From assembly GCF_009720735.1 (NCBI RefSeq), contig NZ_WNKU01000008.1, positions 94,274-158,273 on the forward strand: DNA of 64,000 nucleotides, written 5' to 3'. The notes beneath the pieces were generated by a model that saw only the letters and a list, made by a program, of their open reading frames with translations, made no database searches and had not been told where the DNA came from. The position numbers and the translations under genes are program-made. Position 1 is the first letter of the stretch. The number at the start of each line of letters is the position of its first letter. The stretch is from Heliobacterium mobile. GTDB taxonomy: Bacteria; Bacillota; Desulfitobacteriia; Heliobacteriales; Heliobacteriaceae. Positions 19,274-27,656 of this stretch are shown piece after piece.

Positions 19274-19786
19274 TTACCCATCGATATACTCTGTAAGGTC
19301 TACTTCTTCCCCGCCCGTGATGGTCGCCAACTGGTCTACGGTGATCGGCAAAGCTGAATTAGCGGTGCCAGCGGCGATGTAGACGACAGGAAAACGGCGT
19401 AAACTTTCGTCGATGAAGATACGCATCGGTGATGGAAGGGCGAAGGGGCACACACCGCCGACGGGATAGCCTGTATATTGCATGGCTTTGTCAGGGTCGA
19501 CGAATTTGGGTTTGCCGCCAGCTACGACTTTCAGTTTTTTTATGTTGACCCGGACATCGCCGCTGGTGACAACGAGAACCGGTTCTTCTTTGATTTGGAA
19601 GCAAATAGTTTTGGCGATAGCTCCCACTTCTACACCGACAGCCTGAGCAGCTAGAAGGGAGCTGGAGGTGGAAACATCAAAGAGCATCGGTTTTAAACCG
19701 AGTTGAAAAGCATCGAGATATCGGCAGACCCGCTCATAAGCGGATTCGCTTTGCTGGGCCTGTTCCTCTGATGAAACGATAACCAT
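19274..19786 (-). CDS. YbaK/EbsC-type aminoacyl-tRNA deacylase
   Basis: 170 residues. The fold hydrolyses mischarged aminoacyl-tRNA (Cys or Ala on tRNA-Pro). The motifs AIAKTICFQIKEEPVLVV, the conserved Lys in KLKVVAGGKPKFVDPDKAM, GYPVGGVCPFAL and AAGTANSALPI are characteristic. It stands 32 bases upstream of dnaE on the same strand and may share its transcript. It is not fused to ProS, so it is a free-standing editing factor. Confidence 0.9.
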   Translation of the reverse strand: MVIVSSEEQAQQSESAYERVCRYLDAFQLGLKPMLFDVSTSSSLLAAQAVGVEVGAIAKTICFQIKEEPVLVVTSGDVRVNIKKLKVVAGGKPKFVDPDKAMQYTGYPVGGVCPFALPSPMRIFIDESLRRFPVVYIAAGTANSALPITVDQLATITGGEEVDLTEYIDG

Positions 19787-19906
19787 GAAGTGCCTCCCGA
19801 TCTGTTTCGTGGATCACGAATTTCTGTTTCATTTCACTTCAATCATTTTTGACTGGTAAGCAGAACAACAAACATTATATAGTCAAATGACGTCGAATCC
19901 AATTGA

Positions 19907-20902
19907 TCACTTGGGCAAAATAAGGTCCTTTAGTTGCTCCTGTATTCCCTTATTGCCGGGGTCACTGTTCTTCGCTGAAAAAAGTGTATAATGGTCGCCA
20001 GCGGAATGGACGACGTTGATTTGCCTCAACATGTCCAAACAGCCTAATGTTTTACTCATCACCATATAGGCTTCCCGGTCGATATGCAGCGGGTAAAGCT
20101 GTTGGGAGATCTGCAGCAGCGACCCCTCGCCGATGTCCCTTAATATTTCGTAGACGTCCACTGTTTTTTGTAGGAAATGTTCGCAAATGGCATCGACGAC
20201 AGCGGGTAAGTCCTCAAAGGGCTCACCATGGGCAGGAAATACTTTATCTACTCTTAGACCTCTCAGTTTATGAAGGCTTTCCAGATAGATAGGCAGTGTA
20301 GGCACCCGTTCCCCTTCCACATGATAGATAAAAGGATTAGGCACCACTTTTTGCATGAGCGTGTCGCCGGAAAAAAGCCAGCCTGTTCCCTTTTCCCGGA
20401 GCACCACATGGCCGAGTGAATGACCTGGGGAGAAATGAATCTCAAAGTTCATTTCTCCAGTGCTGATCATTTCATCATCATCGACAGGAGTAAAGGTGAC
20501 TCCAAAGGGTCGGTAGGATGATGGAATCCATCGACTCGGATCAATTCTTCGCGAATCCCATGTGGCAGGAAGATCCCAGCCACAGAAGACTTTTTGTGCT
20601 TTTTCACTTCTCGTTCGCTGTAAGTAGAGTTCCAATGGGTGCATATGTATGGGAATACCGGCTTCGGCGGCGATGACCTGAGCCAGTCCAAAATGGTCGG
20701 GATGAAAATGGGTGACAACGATCCCCTTGAGATCTCGAAATTCATAGCCTAAAGCCTTAAGTTTCTCCCTCAGTATAGTTCGGGCTCCTTCGTCGGGCGG
20801 CCCTGCATCGATCAGCATGGGTCGTTCGTCTTCCACAAAGTATACGTTGACGTCCCCGATCTGGTACGGTGTAGGCAAGGTAATCGGCACGATTCTAGCC
20901 AA
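19907..20902 (-). CDS. Metallo-beta-lactamase-fold hydrolase
   Basis: 331 residues. The di-metal motif is VVTHFHPDHFGLA (HxHxDH, about residue 64), followed by His in SPGHSLGHVVL, Asp in FSGDTLM and His in VFPAHGEPF. A C-terminal region of about 90 residues looks like a winged helix (LLQISQQLYPLHI..VMSKTLGCLDMLRQINVV). This is the glyoxalase II/LACTB2-like branch; the substrate is unknown. It is a single-gene unit on the minus strand. Confidence 0.88.
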   Translation of the reverse strand: MARIVPITLPTPYQIGDVNVYFVEDERPMLIDAGPPDEGARTILREKLKALGYEFRDLKGIVVTHFHPDHFGLAQVIAAEAGIPIHMHPLELYLQRTRSEKAQKVFCGWDLPATWDSRRIDPSRWIPSSYRPFGVTFTPVDDDEMISTGEMNFEIHFSPGHSLGHVVLREKGTGWLFSGDTLMQKVVPNPFIYHVEGERVPTLPIYLESLHKLRGLRVDKVFPAHGEPFEDLPAVVDAICEHFLQKTVDVYEILRDIGEGSLLQISQQLYPLHIDREAYMVMSKTLGCLDMLRQINVVHSAGDHYTLFSAKNSDPGNKGIQEQLKDLILPK

Positions 20903-21021
20903 GTGAGCTCCACTCCTTTTGTAAGTTAAGGACTTCGACCTTCACCTCAAAAGTCCTACATGTAAAGAAAAAGCCGACTTTCGCATAAGTTTACCTTTAG
21001 TGTTGCATTTTAGAATAAAAA

Positions 21022-21053
21022 AACCGCTATCTCCCGAGTAAAGGAGTGCGGTC
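21022..21053 (-). terminator. Terminator after the coiled-coil gene
   Basis: ACCGC/GCGGT outer stem with an inner CTCC/GGAG stem, followed on the minus strand by TTTTTTTATTC. Confidence 0.8.
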
Positions 21054-21069
21054 TAGGAATACTTTCCCA

Positions 21070-21612
21070 CTATCTTGCTCGCCTTACATCCTCCAACTGG
21101 ATTTCTTGCTCAATGGACCGAATAGACAGTCTTTCGCTAATCCGAACTAAACGACCATAATTTTCTGCTAGTCGATTTATCTCCTGTTTTATTTCTTTTG
21201 TTTCGTTCTGCACTCTACCAACATTTTCTCCCATATCAGACATTTCTTTCTTTAAAACAAAAAGATCCTTCTTTATGTTCGAAACTTCGTTATTAACAGC
21301 GGAGACATCTATTTTGACCTGGGAAAATTCCCTTTTTACATCTACCTTGAGGTCAGAAAGTTCTTTTTTGACGTCAGAAACCTCTTTCTTAACGTCAGAA
21401 ACTTCTTTCTTAACGTCAGAGACCTCTTTCTTAGTGTCAGAAAGCTCTTTCTTAACGTCGGAAACCTCTTTTCTGATGTCAAAAACTTCTTTCTTTACAT
21501 CAAACAGATCTTTTTGCATATCAGCTACCATCGTATTTGTATTACCAACAATTCGGATAAGATCAACCATTAAGGTCTCTAATCTTTCTAGACGGTCTTG
21601 GTTCACAAGCAT
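21070..21612 (-). CDS. Heptad-repeat coiled-coil protein, unknown
   Basis: 180 residues, no recognised family beyond coiled coil. Residues about 30-85 are near-perfect heptads of the form D-V-K-K-E-V-S, repeated about eight times, followed by less regular heptads to about residue 150 and a basic C-terminus. There is no signal peptide or membrane segment. GGGATG precedes a short-spaced ATG. It is flanked by the hydrolase and hydF genes. It may act as a spacer, scaffold or length-variable linker (inference). Confidence 0.75.
   Translation of the reverse strand: MLVNQDRLERLETLMVDLIRIVGNTNTMVADMQKDLFDVKKEVFDIRKEVSDVKKELSDTKKEVSDVKKEVSDVKKEVSDVKKELSDLKVDVKREFSQVKIDVSAVNNEVSNIKKDLFVLKKEMSDMGENVGRVQNETKEIKQEINRLAENYGRLVRISERLSIRSIEQEIQLEDVRRAR
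21355..21485. repeat. 21-base tandem repeat coding the heptads
   Basis: About six copies of a 21-base unit (on the plus strand close to GTCAGAAACCTCTTTCTTAA) lie head to tail with few changes. Each unit codes one heptad of the coiled-coil protein. Low divergence suggests recent expansion by slippage or unequal exchange, so copy number may vary between strains. Confidence 0.85.
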
Positions 21613-21642
21613 CCCCCCTTTTACGTCTATCCAAGCAAAATT

Positions 21643-21663
21643 AACCTTATAAGAATTATAAGG
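21643..21663. terminator. Perfect inverted repeat downstream of hydF
   Basis: ACCTTATAA and its complement around GAA, between hydF and the coiled-coil gene. It could be a weak terminator for hydF or an operator for the next gene; the sequence does not decide. Confidence 0.4.
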
Positions 21664-21679
21664 TGTAAATATTTGTAAA

Positions 21680-22906
21680 TCAATTATCCTTTAGCACTTC
21701 TTGTAGTTCCGGAAACGGTGACAAAGCTCGCTGTAAGATGCCATGAATGTGAGCGATACAAACGCCATAATTGACGATCGGTACCCCTGCTTCCTGAGCC
21801 CGCATGATTCGTGACAACATTTCCCTACGGTTGATCGTACAGGCACCGCAGTGAACGATCAGCTTGAATTCTTCTATGTTCTCAGGAAAGCGGGGACCGC
21901 TGCACCATTGAAAATCGAGATCACCGCCTACGCTTTGTCGGAGCCAGCGAGGGATTTTCACTTTGCCGATATCATCTTCCATGCGGTGATGGGAGCAAGC
22001 CTCAGCGAGCAGCACCTTGTCTCCCGGTTTAAGCTCGTCGATAGCTTTGGCACCGGCGACAAGCGTCGCCAAGTCTCCTTTATTGCGGGCGAAAAGAATC
22101 GAGAATGATGTGAGGGGCACATCGAGTGGCGTGTCGGCATCGGCCTTCAAAAAAGCTTGAGAATCGGTGATGACTAAGTCGGGCTTTTTATTCAGGGTAC
22201 TGATGGACGCTTTCAGCTCTCGCTCCTTGACGACATAAGCCATAGCGTCATGATCTAGGATGTCCCGGATGGTTTGAACCTGCGGCAAGATGAGCCTTCC
22301 TTTCGGAGCGGCCAAATCGACAGGTACCACCAGTACGACAGTATCTCCCTCTCTGACCAGATCGCCTACCAAAGTCTGATCATCCCACTGAGACGGTGCG
22401 TTTCGGACGATGGCGATCTTTAAATCACCAATTCCCTGGTGCGTTTTTGCACTGACAAGAACAGGGTCGGTCTCAAGACGAGTTATAACCTCTTCCAGAA
22501 AAGACGTGGGTACTGGATGAGCATCCGCTTTGTTGAGTACGACCAGCAGCGGTAATTTTTTCTCGCGGCAACGGCGGGCCAAATCCATTTCATATTCACT
22601 GATACCAGTTCCGCTATCCATGACCAGCAAAACCATGTCCGCTTTGTTGAGCACATCAATGGAACGCTGAACCCGCAAGGCTCCGAGTTCTCCCTCATCA
22701 TCGATGCCAGCGGTATCGATAAATACGACTGGTCCTAAGGGCAGCAGTTCCATGGCTTTATAGACTGGATCGGTCGTCGTCCCCGGTACATCAGAGACGA
22801 CGGCGATGTCCTGGTTGGTCAGGGCGTTGATTAAGCTCGACTTTCCGGCATTGCGGCGCCCGAAAATTGCGATGTGAAGCCGATTCGCTCGCGGCGTTTC
22901 ATTCAT
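21680..22906 (-). CDS. hydF: [FeFe]-hydrogenase H-cluster maturation GTPase
   Basis: 408 residues. HydF is the scaffold on which the 2Fe subcluster is built before transfer to HydA. The N-terminal GTPase has GRRNAGKSS (residues 16-24), VPGTTTDP, DTAG and NKAD. The C-terminal cluster ligands are C-S-H (EACSHH) and HCGAC about 45 residues later. The frame extends upstream, but the ATG at 22906 overlaps the aspA stop as TAATG and gives normal length. hydE, hydG and hydA are not in this window. Confidence 0.96.
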   Translation of the reverse strand: MNETPRANRLHIAIFGRRNAGKSSLINALTNQDIAVVSDVPGTTTDPVYKAMELLPLGPVVFIDTAGIDDEGELGALRVQRSIDVLNKADMVLLVMDSGTGISEYEMDLARRCREKKLPLLVVLNKADAHPVPTSFLEEVITRLETDPVLVSAKTHQGIGDLKIAIVRNAPSQWDDQTLVGDLVREGDTVVLVVPVDLAAPKGRLILPQVQTIRDILDHDAMAYVVKERELKASISTLNKKPDLVITDSQAFLKADADTPLDVPLTSFSILFARNKGDLATLVAGAKAIDELKPGDKVLLAEACSHHRMEDDIGKVKIPRWLRQSVGGDLDFQWCSGPRFPENIEEFKLIVHCGACTINRREMLSRIMRAQEAGVPIVNYGVCIAHIHGILQRALSPFPELQEVLKDN

Positions 22907-24333
22907 TATTTTGTTCCGTCCTTTCTCCCTTGATTTTTCCGATTTCCGACTACACCTGGCCGGCACAGCTCGGCAGCCCGAAGCAACCGTTCCAATTCTT
23001 CCGCTTCAAAGACTCCCGATTCGAGGACCACCTCTCGTACAGGACGGTTTTCGGCGAGGGCTTTTTTTGCCAGGGAAGCAGCACGATCATAACCTAGCAA
23101 CGGAGCCAACGCCGTAATCAGACTTACGCTATGATGTAAATATTCGAGACAACGGTTTTCATCCGCTTCAATACCTCGGATGCATCGTTCCACCAGAAGC
23201 TTCAAGGCTCGGGTCAGCATCTTCATAGCAGGCAGTAGGTTGAAAGCCACCATCGGCAGGAAGGCGTTCAGTTCCAGTTGTCCTGCCTGGGCTGCCAAGG
23301 TGATGGCCAAATCATGGGCCATCACCTGATAGGCGACTTGATTGACCATCTCCGGCATGACCGGATTGACTTTTCCCGGCATAATGGACGACCCGGCCTG
23401 TAACGGCGGGAGTCGAATTTCCCCGAGTCCCGCTCGTGGACCAGAAGCAAGCAGACGTAAGTCCGATGATAGCTTCGCTAAGGTTACCGCATGGGCTTTG
23501 AGCAGGCCTGAAGTTTCTACAAAAACATCAGCATTTTGTGTCCCGTCAATCATATTCTCATTTCGAGCCAGCCCTAGGCCTGTCAAGGCACGAAGACGTT
23601 CGATGACCATGTATATATAACGGCGGTCAGCGTTAACACCGGTACCGACAGCAGTTCCGCCTAAGTTGACTTGCCGCAGGCGCTCTTCCATTTTATATAA
23701 GCGCCAGCGATCTCGAGCGATCGCTTCGGCCCAGGCAGAAAACTCTTGTCCTAACGTCACCGGTACGGCATCTTGCAGTTCTGTCCGCCCTACTTTTAAG
23801 ACACCAGCGAATTGGGACTCCTTTTCCTGTAGCGCTCCCTGCAAGGTCGCACACATTTCCGACAAGGGAGTGAGCAACCGGATCGCAGCGATACGCAGGG
23901 CTGTCGGGTAGACGTCGTTCGTCGACTGTGACATGTTGACATGATTCAGCGGGTGAACCAGATCGTAATCGCCTTTCTCACCCCCGAGAATCTCGATAGC
24001 CCGATTGGCGATAACCTCATTCAGATTCATATTGGTAGACGTGCCGGCACCGCCCTGTAAGGCGTCAACGATAAACTGATCGGTCCATTCCCCTTCGGCC
24101 ACTTCAGCGGCAGCCTGGATGATCCCATTGCCCCGGCGTTCATCGAGAAAACCGAGTTGTAAGTTCGTCTCTGCGGCCGCTTGTTTCACCAAGGCCATCG
24201 CTTTGATCAATTCAGGATGGACTGACTGTCCGGAGACATGAAAATTTTCGGCCGCTCTGGCCGTATGAATTCCATAATAGGCTTTATTGGGAATTTCCTT
24301 CTCCCCAATAGCATCTTTTTCACGGCGATACAT
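22906..24333 (-). CDS. aspA: Aspartate ammonia-lyase
   Basis: 475 residues from the ATG at 24333, which follows GGGGGATGGGAA; the open frame reaches 24378. Makes fumarate and ammonia from aspartate. The family marks GGAGTSTNMNLNEV, the SQSTNDVYPTA loop and the signature GSSIMPGKVNPVMPE are present. The stop overlaps the hydF start by one base. An aspA-like gene next to hyd maturases is a known arrangement in anaerobes; a role in cluster assembly is inference. An inverted repeat (ACCCCTT..AAGGGGT) is just upstream. Confidence 0.95.
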   Translation of the reverse strand: MYRREKDAIGEKEIPNKAYYGIHTARAAENFHVSGQSVHPELIKAMALVKQAAAETNLQLGFLDERRGNGIIQAAAEVAEGEWTDQFIVDALQGGAGTSTNMNLNEVIANRAIEILGGEKGDYDLVHPLNHVNMSQSTNDVYPTALRIAAIRLLTPLSEMCATLQGALQEKESQFAGVLKVGRTELQDAVPVTLGQEFSAWAEAIARDRWRLYKMEERLRQVNLGGTAVGTGVNADRRYIYMVIERLRALTGLGLARNENMIDGTQNADVFVETSGLLKAHAVTLAKLSSDLRLLASGPRAGLGEIRLPPLQAGSSIMPGKVNPVMPEMVNQVAYQVMAHDLAITLAAQAGQLELNAFLPMVAFNLLPAMKMLTRALKLLVERCIRGIEADENRCLEYLHHSVSLITALAPLLGYDRAASLAKKALAENRPVREVVLESGVFEAEELERLLRAAELCRPGVVGNRKNQGRKDGTK

Positions 24334-24506
24334 TTCCCATCCCCCAAAAAGAAAGCAACCCCTTGGCAAAGGGGTCATTACATTCAGTATACCGTTCTTT
24401 GATAATTCATCGCAACTGTTGCCTTTGTGTCTGACTTAGGCTTCCCTGAACCGGCCTTGAATTATCGTCTCTATCCCCATGTGACAAAAGCCCCATCTTT
24501 TTTTCG

Positions 24507-24535
24507 TTGACAAATGTCTATCCAAAAACTATTCT
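24507..24535 (+). promoter_or_regulatory. Sigma-A-type promoter for tatA
   Basis: TTGACA (24507-24512), 17 bases, TATTCT (24530-24535). It lies about 95 bases before the tatA start. Confidence 0.65.
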
Positions 24536-24628
24536 TGCCTTAGATGTGAAAATTTCCGGTGAAGGCTGTAAGCTTATAGGAATATATGAAGAAACAGAAC
24601 CGGCCGAAATACTAGGGGGGTATGAAAA

Positions 24629-24808
24629 ATGTTCAATATCGGTGTACCCGAAATGTTGCTCATCCTTTTCGTTGCACTTATCGTCTTTGGTCCTGGCAAA
24701 CTGCCCGAACTAGGCCGCAGCCTCGGTAAGTCCATCAATGAGTTTAAAAAAGCTACTTCCGACGTCAAGTCAACCTTACAAGAGCTCGACACGAAAAAAG
24801 ATGCCTAA
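24629..24808 (+). CDS. tatA: Sec-independent translocase protein TatA/E
   Basis: 59 residues. One N-terminal membrane helix (MLLILFVALIVFG, about 9-21) with the family FGPGKLPELGRSLGKSINEFKKA hinge and amphipathic helix, then a short polar tail. TatA multimers form the pore of the twin-arginine pathway. GGGGGG lies eight bases before the ATG. No tatC is nearby, so it is a stand-alone copy; alternative names are TatE or TatB-like. Confidence 0.92.
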   Translation: MFNIGVPEMLLILFVALIVFGPGKLPELGRSLGKSINEFKKATSDVKSTLQELDTKKDA

Positions 24809-24850
24809 TTCACTTCATGACGAAACGTTCTTACTGGGAGGCCAACCCTG

Positions 24851-25345
24851 TTGCAGCATCGTGATGCTTTGATCTCTGATCTTCCTGCGATTATCGAGAT
24901 TTACAATTCTACCGTACCTGGACGGATGGTCACGGCTGATACAGAGCCCGTTTCCCTAGAGAGCCGTCTCCAGTGGTTCCATGAACATGGCCCCCATAAG
25001 CATCCCCTCTGGGTCGTTGAAAAAGAGGAGACCATCGCTGGTTGGCTCAGTTTCCAACCCTTTTATGGACGTCCCGCCTACAGCGCTACAGCGGAGTTGA
25101 GCATCTATATCGACGAAAGGTACCGCCGGCATGGGTTCGGCCGTTACCTCATCCAACAAGCGATGGAGGAAGCTCCCCGGTTAGGACTGCGCACCTTATT
25201 GGGTTTTATCTTCGCCCACAACCAACCTAGTGTTCAACTTTTCCAAGCCTATGGCTTTCAACAGTGGGGTCATCTTCCCAAAGTGGCCGAACTGGACGGC
25301 GTTGAACGAGACTTATTGATTTACGGGTTACGAATATGCCCGTGA
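24851..25345 (+). CDS. GNAT acetyltransferase (phosphinothricin acetyltransferase-like)
   Basis: 164 residues from a TTG start with GGGAGG nine bases upstream. The acetyl-CoA site is [15 protein letters not shown] (about residues 88-102), followed by [30 protein letters not shown], typical of the Pat/YwnH branch that acetylates methionine sulfoximine, phosphinothricin or related amino-acid analogues. The real substrate is unknown. It may share the tatA transcript and is followed by a strong terminator. Confidence 0.85.
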   Translation: MQHRDALISDLPAIIEIYNSTVPGRMVTADTEPVSLESRLQWFHEHGPHKHPLWVVEKEETIAGWLSFQPFYGRPAYSATAELSIYIDERYRRHGFGRYLIQQAMEEAPRLGLRTLLGFIFAHNQPSVQLFQAYGFQQWGHLPKVAELDGVERDLLIYGLRICP

Positions 25346-25390
25346 AACTTACCGGGAAGCACTAGAATTATAAAATAGAGAATGATTAGA

Positions 25391-25428
25391 AAGACCCGTC
25401 TCTCTTATAAAGAGGCGGGTCTTTTTTT
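25391..25428 (+). terminator. Terminator after the GNAT gene
   Basis: Thirteen-base-pair stem AAGACCCGTCTCT with near-perfect complement, loop CTTATAA, then seven T. Confidence 0.92.
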
Positions 25429-25466
25429 GTCGTCTATCGTCTCATACTAAAGCTGGAGGTGATGAA

Positions 25467-25643
25467 ATGAAGGACGAGGAAAAACCTTTGACTTCCGATG
25501 ATGATCGCAGAGAATTTATGGAATCAGCCGCTCAGCTCCCAAAGGCTCATATCGATATGGTGGTCCGTTCCAATATGGGAGTTCTCCCGACTCCCCTTTA
25601 CCCCGCCGTACCTGATGAGAAAAGGGAAAGAGATACAGACTAA
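25467..25643 (+). CDS. Small acidic protein of unknown function
   Basis: 58 residues, charged at both ends with a central HIDMVVRSNMGVLPTPLYPAVPDE stretch. No family recognised and no membrane segment. GGAGGT lies six bases before the ATG, which is strong support for a real gene, and a terminator precedes it. It ends before an inverted repeat shared with the convergent regulator gene. Confidence 0.65.
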   Translation: MKDEEKPLTSDDDRREFMESAAQLPKAHIDMVVRSNMGVLPTPLYPAVPDEKRERDTD

Positions 25644-25711
25644 AAACCACTCCGGGTAATTTTTATCGCTAATGTTGCCATTCTCAAATTTTAAAAAAGA
25701 CGATAAAGAGC

Positions 25712-25756
25712 AGGACGAAACACAGGCTTTACTCCGAACAGCCTGTGTTTCGTCCT
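25712..25756. terminator. Bidirectional terminator between the small gene and the DtxR-type gene
   Basis: A perfect 16-base-pair stem (AGGACGAAACACAGGC and its complement) with a 13-base loop; the minus-strand side is followed by a T-rich run at 25691-25707. Confidence 0.75.
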
Positions 25757-25776
25757 CTTCATTTTATGACTCTGAT

Positions 25777-26271
25777 TTAGGCCGAACTACAGGGATACTT
25801 TTTTCTACGATACTCCTCATACTCCCGAAGAATCTCCGGGCGGGCTTTGAAAAAATGCAAGAAATCAGCGAGACAGGCTAGTGTCTTCTCACTGACCGTA
25901 TGTTCAATCTTTTCCGTTTCCTGCAGGACATCGTCAGGCAGGCCGATCGTCCGCAAAAAATCTTCAATCATATTATGGCGCTTAATCAAAAATCGTCCCG
26001 CTTCCCGACCTTTCTCACTGAGCACGATAATTCCATAGCGCTCGTAGTTCACCCAACCGGCCTCTGAAAGCTTTTGTACCATTTTCGTGGCCGACGGCGG
26101 CTGCACATTTAAAGCGGCGGCGAGGTCGTTGATCCGAGTGAAACCTTGTTGGTCCTGGCAAAGCCGGTAAATCATCTCTAAATAATCTTCCATGGACGCC
26201 GTCAGGGAGGTCTCTTCTTTTTTCATGTATTCTCGAAAGGTATAGAACTCATCGCCTGACAAGAGATCCAC
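25777..26271 (-). CDS. DtxR/MntR-family metal-dependent repressor
   Basis: 164 residues: a winged helix (TASMEDYLEMIYRLCQDQQGFTRINDLAAALNVQPPSATKMVQKL) and a metal-binding/dimer domain with RHNMIEDFL, E-K-I-E-H and a C-terminal His-rich-poor helix. This is the MntR-like short form without an SH3 domain. The start is uncertain: GTG at 26271, or TTG at 26262 which has GGGAGG eight bases upstream. It is divergent from the feo genes, so it probably represses them with Fe(II) or Mn(II) (inference). Confidence 0.88.
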   Translation of the reverse strand: MDLLSGDEFYTFREYMKKEETSLTASMEDYLEMIYRLCQDQQGFTRINDLAAALNVQPPSATKMVQKLSEAGWVNYERYGIIVLSEKGREAGRFLIKRHNMIEDFLRTIGLPDDVLQETEKIEHTVSEKTLACLADFLHFFKARPEILREYEEYRRKKYPCSSA

Positions 26272-26594
26272 CTCCCTTCCCTCACAAGAAAAACCTTTTA
26301 CTTCAGTTTATTTTCGCCCGTTGAAAAGATGCTCGCTGACAAGCACCTCTGATATATATCCCCATATGTTATAGCGAGCTAAAACCCTTAGGGGAGGGTA
26401 ACGGTTCGCAGCATTTACCAGGCCCGTCAAGAAATCTACATTTTCATTCAGGCTTATGACCGGCTGCTCCACCCCGAGGAGATCGGCGGAATGGGATAAA
26501 ATTGAAAGCGGCCTTTGCCGATCCTGTTATCACCAACAAAAGGGCCTGCTGGCTGCCAACACTGCACCGGGAGGCTTGGATAAGGAGGAACATC
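26272..26594 (+). other. feo leader / divergent control region
   Basis: 323 bases between the DtxR-type gene and feoA. An imperfect repeat AACCCTTAGGGGAGGGTAA near 26383-26402 could be a metal-repressor operator (weak). Downstream, 26407-26499 reads as an open frame without start codon (SIYQARQEIYIFIQAYDRLL), and a second frame at 26500-26620 has C-x2-C (GLCRSCYHQQKG). Neither has a proper start; they could be remnants of a small gene. The rest shows nothing. Confidence 0.35.
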
Positions 26595-26831
26595 ATGAAC
26601 AGTGCTCTGCCTCTTTCTCAGATGCCTGTCGGCCATAAGGCCCGGGTCGTAACCCTTATGCTCGACGGTTTTTCACGTCGCCGCATCCTTGACATGGGAC
26701 TCATCCCCGGTACAGTAGTGGAAGTGCTTCGCCGGAGCCCTTTAGGCGATCCGACGGCGTATCGCATCCGGGGATCTGTCATCGGCCTGCGTAAAGAAGA
26801 AGCCTCCCGTATCATCGTGGAGAATCAATAA
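26595..26831 (+). CDS. feoA: Ferrous iron transport protein A
   Basis: 78 residues, an SH3-like FeoA. The frame is open further upstream, but AAGGAGG six bases before the ATG at 26595 fixes the start. MPVGHKARVVTL, RRRILDMGLIPGTVVEVLRRSPLGDP and YRIRGSVIGLRKEEA are typical. FeoA helps FeoB import Fe(II). It is 15 bases before the feoB GTPase gene. Confidence 0.95.
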   Translation: MNSALPLSQMPVGHKARVVTLMLDGFSRRRILDMGLIPGTVVEVLRRSPLGDPTAYRIRGSVIGLRKEEASRIIVENQ

Positions 26832-26846
26832 AAAGAGGTGTTTTCA

Positions 26847-27656
26847 ATGGGAGATGTCTGCCATACTTGCACTGCTTGCGGGATAACGAAAGCCCGTTCT
26901 CTACGAACACAATACAACGTTCATAAAAATTCAGAGAATGACCTAGTCATCGCCTTAGCGGGCAACCCCAATGTCGGGAAAAGTACCATTTTCAACACCT
27001 TGACAGGACTGCGGCAGCATACAGGCAACTGGCCTGGGAAAACGGTTACACAAGCACAAGGTAACTTTCAGCATCGAGGACGGAATTTCATCCTTGTCGA
27101 CTTGCCGGGGACTTACTCCTTGCTGTCGAACTCCCTCGATGAGGAGGTGGCCCGCGACTTTATCTGTTTTGGTCAACCGGACGCCACGATCGTCGTCGTC
27201 GATGCCACCTGTTTAGCCCGTAATTTGAATCTCGTCTTGCAAGTTTTAGAAATCACACCAAAGGCTGTTCTCTCTGTCAATTTAATGGATGAAGCCAAAA
27301 GTAAAGGAATCCATGTCGATTTGGACACCTTATCACGGAAACTAGGTGTCCCTGTCGTGGGAACAACAGCCCGCACCGGCGCCGGCTTAGATGAATTGAA
27401 AGAAAAAGTCTTCCAGATTGCCCATGGATACGAAGAAACAAAGCCGATTTCCGTCGTCTATGATCCAGAAGTAGATGAAGTGGTACAGCAATTGCTGCCC
27501 AAAGTGAGGCCTCTGCTCTATGGGTTAAACCTTAACCCCTACTGGGTGGCGATGCGTCTACTCGATGGAGATGAATCGTTCTTACAAAGCCTGACCCGGT
27601 ACACCCAACGGGGAGAGCTCTGGCAAGAAGGAGACATGGCCCTATGTCCACAATGA
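26847..27656 (+). CDS. feoB: FeoB GTPase-domain protein (N-terminal half of a split FeoB)
   Basis: 269 residues from the ATG at 26847 (AGAGGTG before it; a GTG three codons upstream is less likely). It holds only the FeoB G domain and the helical GDI-like domain: GNPNVGKST (39-47), switch I with GNWPGKTV, DLPGTYSL, and NLMDEAKSKG. It ends where the membrane part normally begins. An N-terminal extension carries Cys5, Cys8 and Cys11 (C-x2-C-x2-C), not part of usual FeoB. The last 13 bases overlap the permease gene. Confidence 0.93.
   Translation: MGDVCHTCTACGITKARSLRTQYNVHKNSENDLVIALAGNPNVGKSTIFNTLTGLRQHTGNWPGKTVTQAQGNFQHRGRNFILVDLPGTYSLLSNSLDEEVARDFICFGQPDATIVVVDATCLARNLNLVLQVLEITPKAVLSVNLMDEAKSKGIHVDLDTLSRKLGVPVVGTTARTGAGLDELKEKVFQIAHGYEETKPISVVYDPEVDEVVQQLLPKVRPLLYGLNLNPYWVAMRLLDGDESFLQSLTRYTQRGELWQEGDMALCPQ

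Noticed and set aside
21355..21485. Short direct repeats that could suggest a CRISPR array
   Set aside because: The repeats are contiguous 21-base units in coding phase, with no spacers and no cas genes.
24507..24713. 68-residue plus-strand frame
   Set aside because: It begins at the tatA promoter and crosses tatA out of frame; the TatA frame is the real one.
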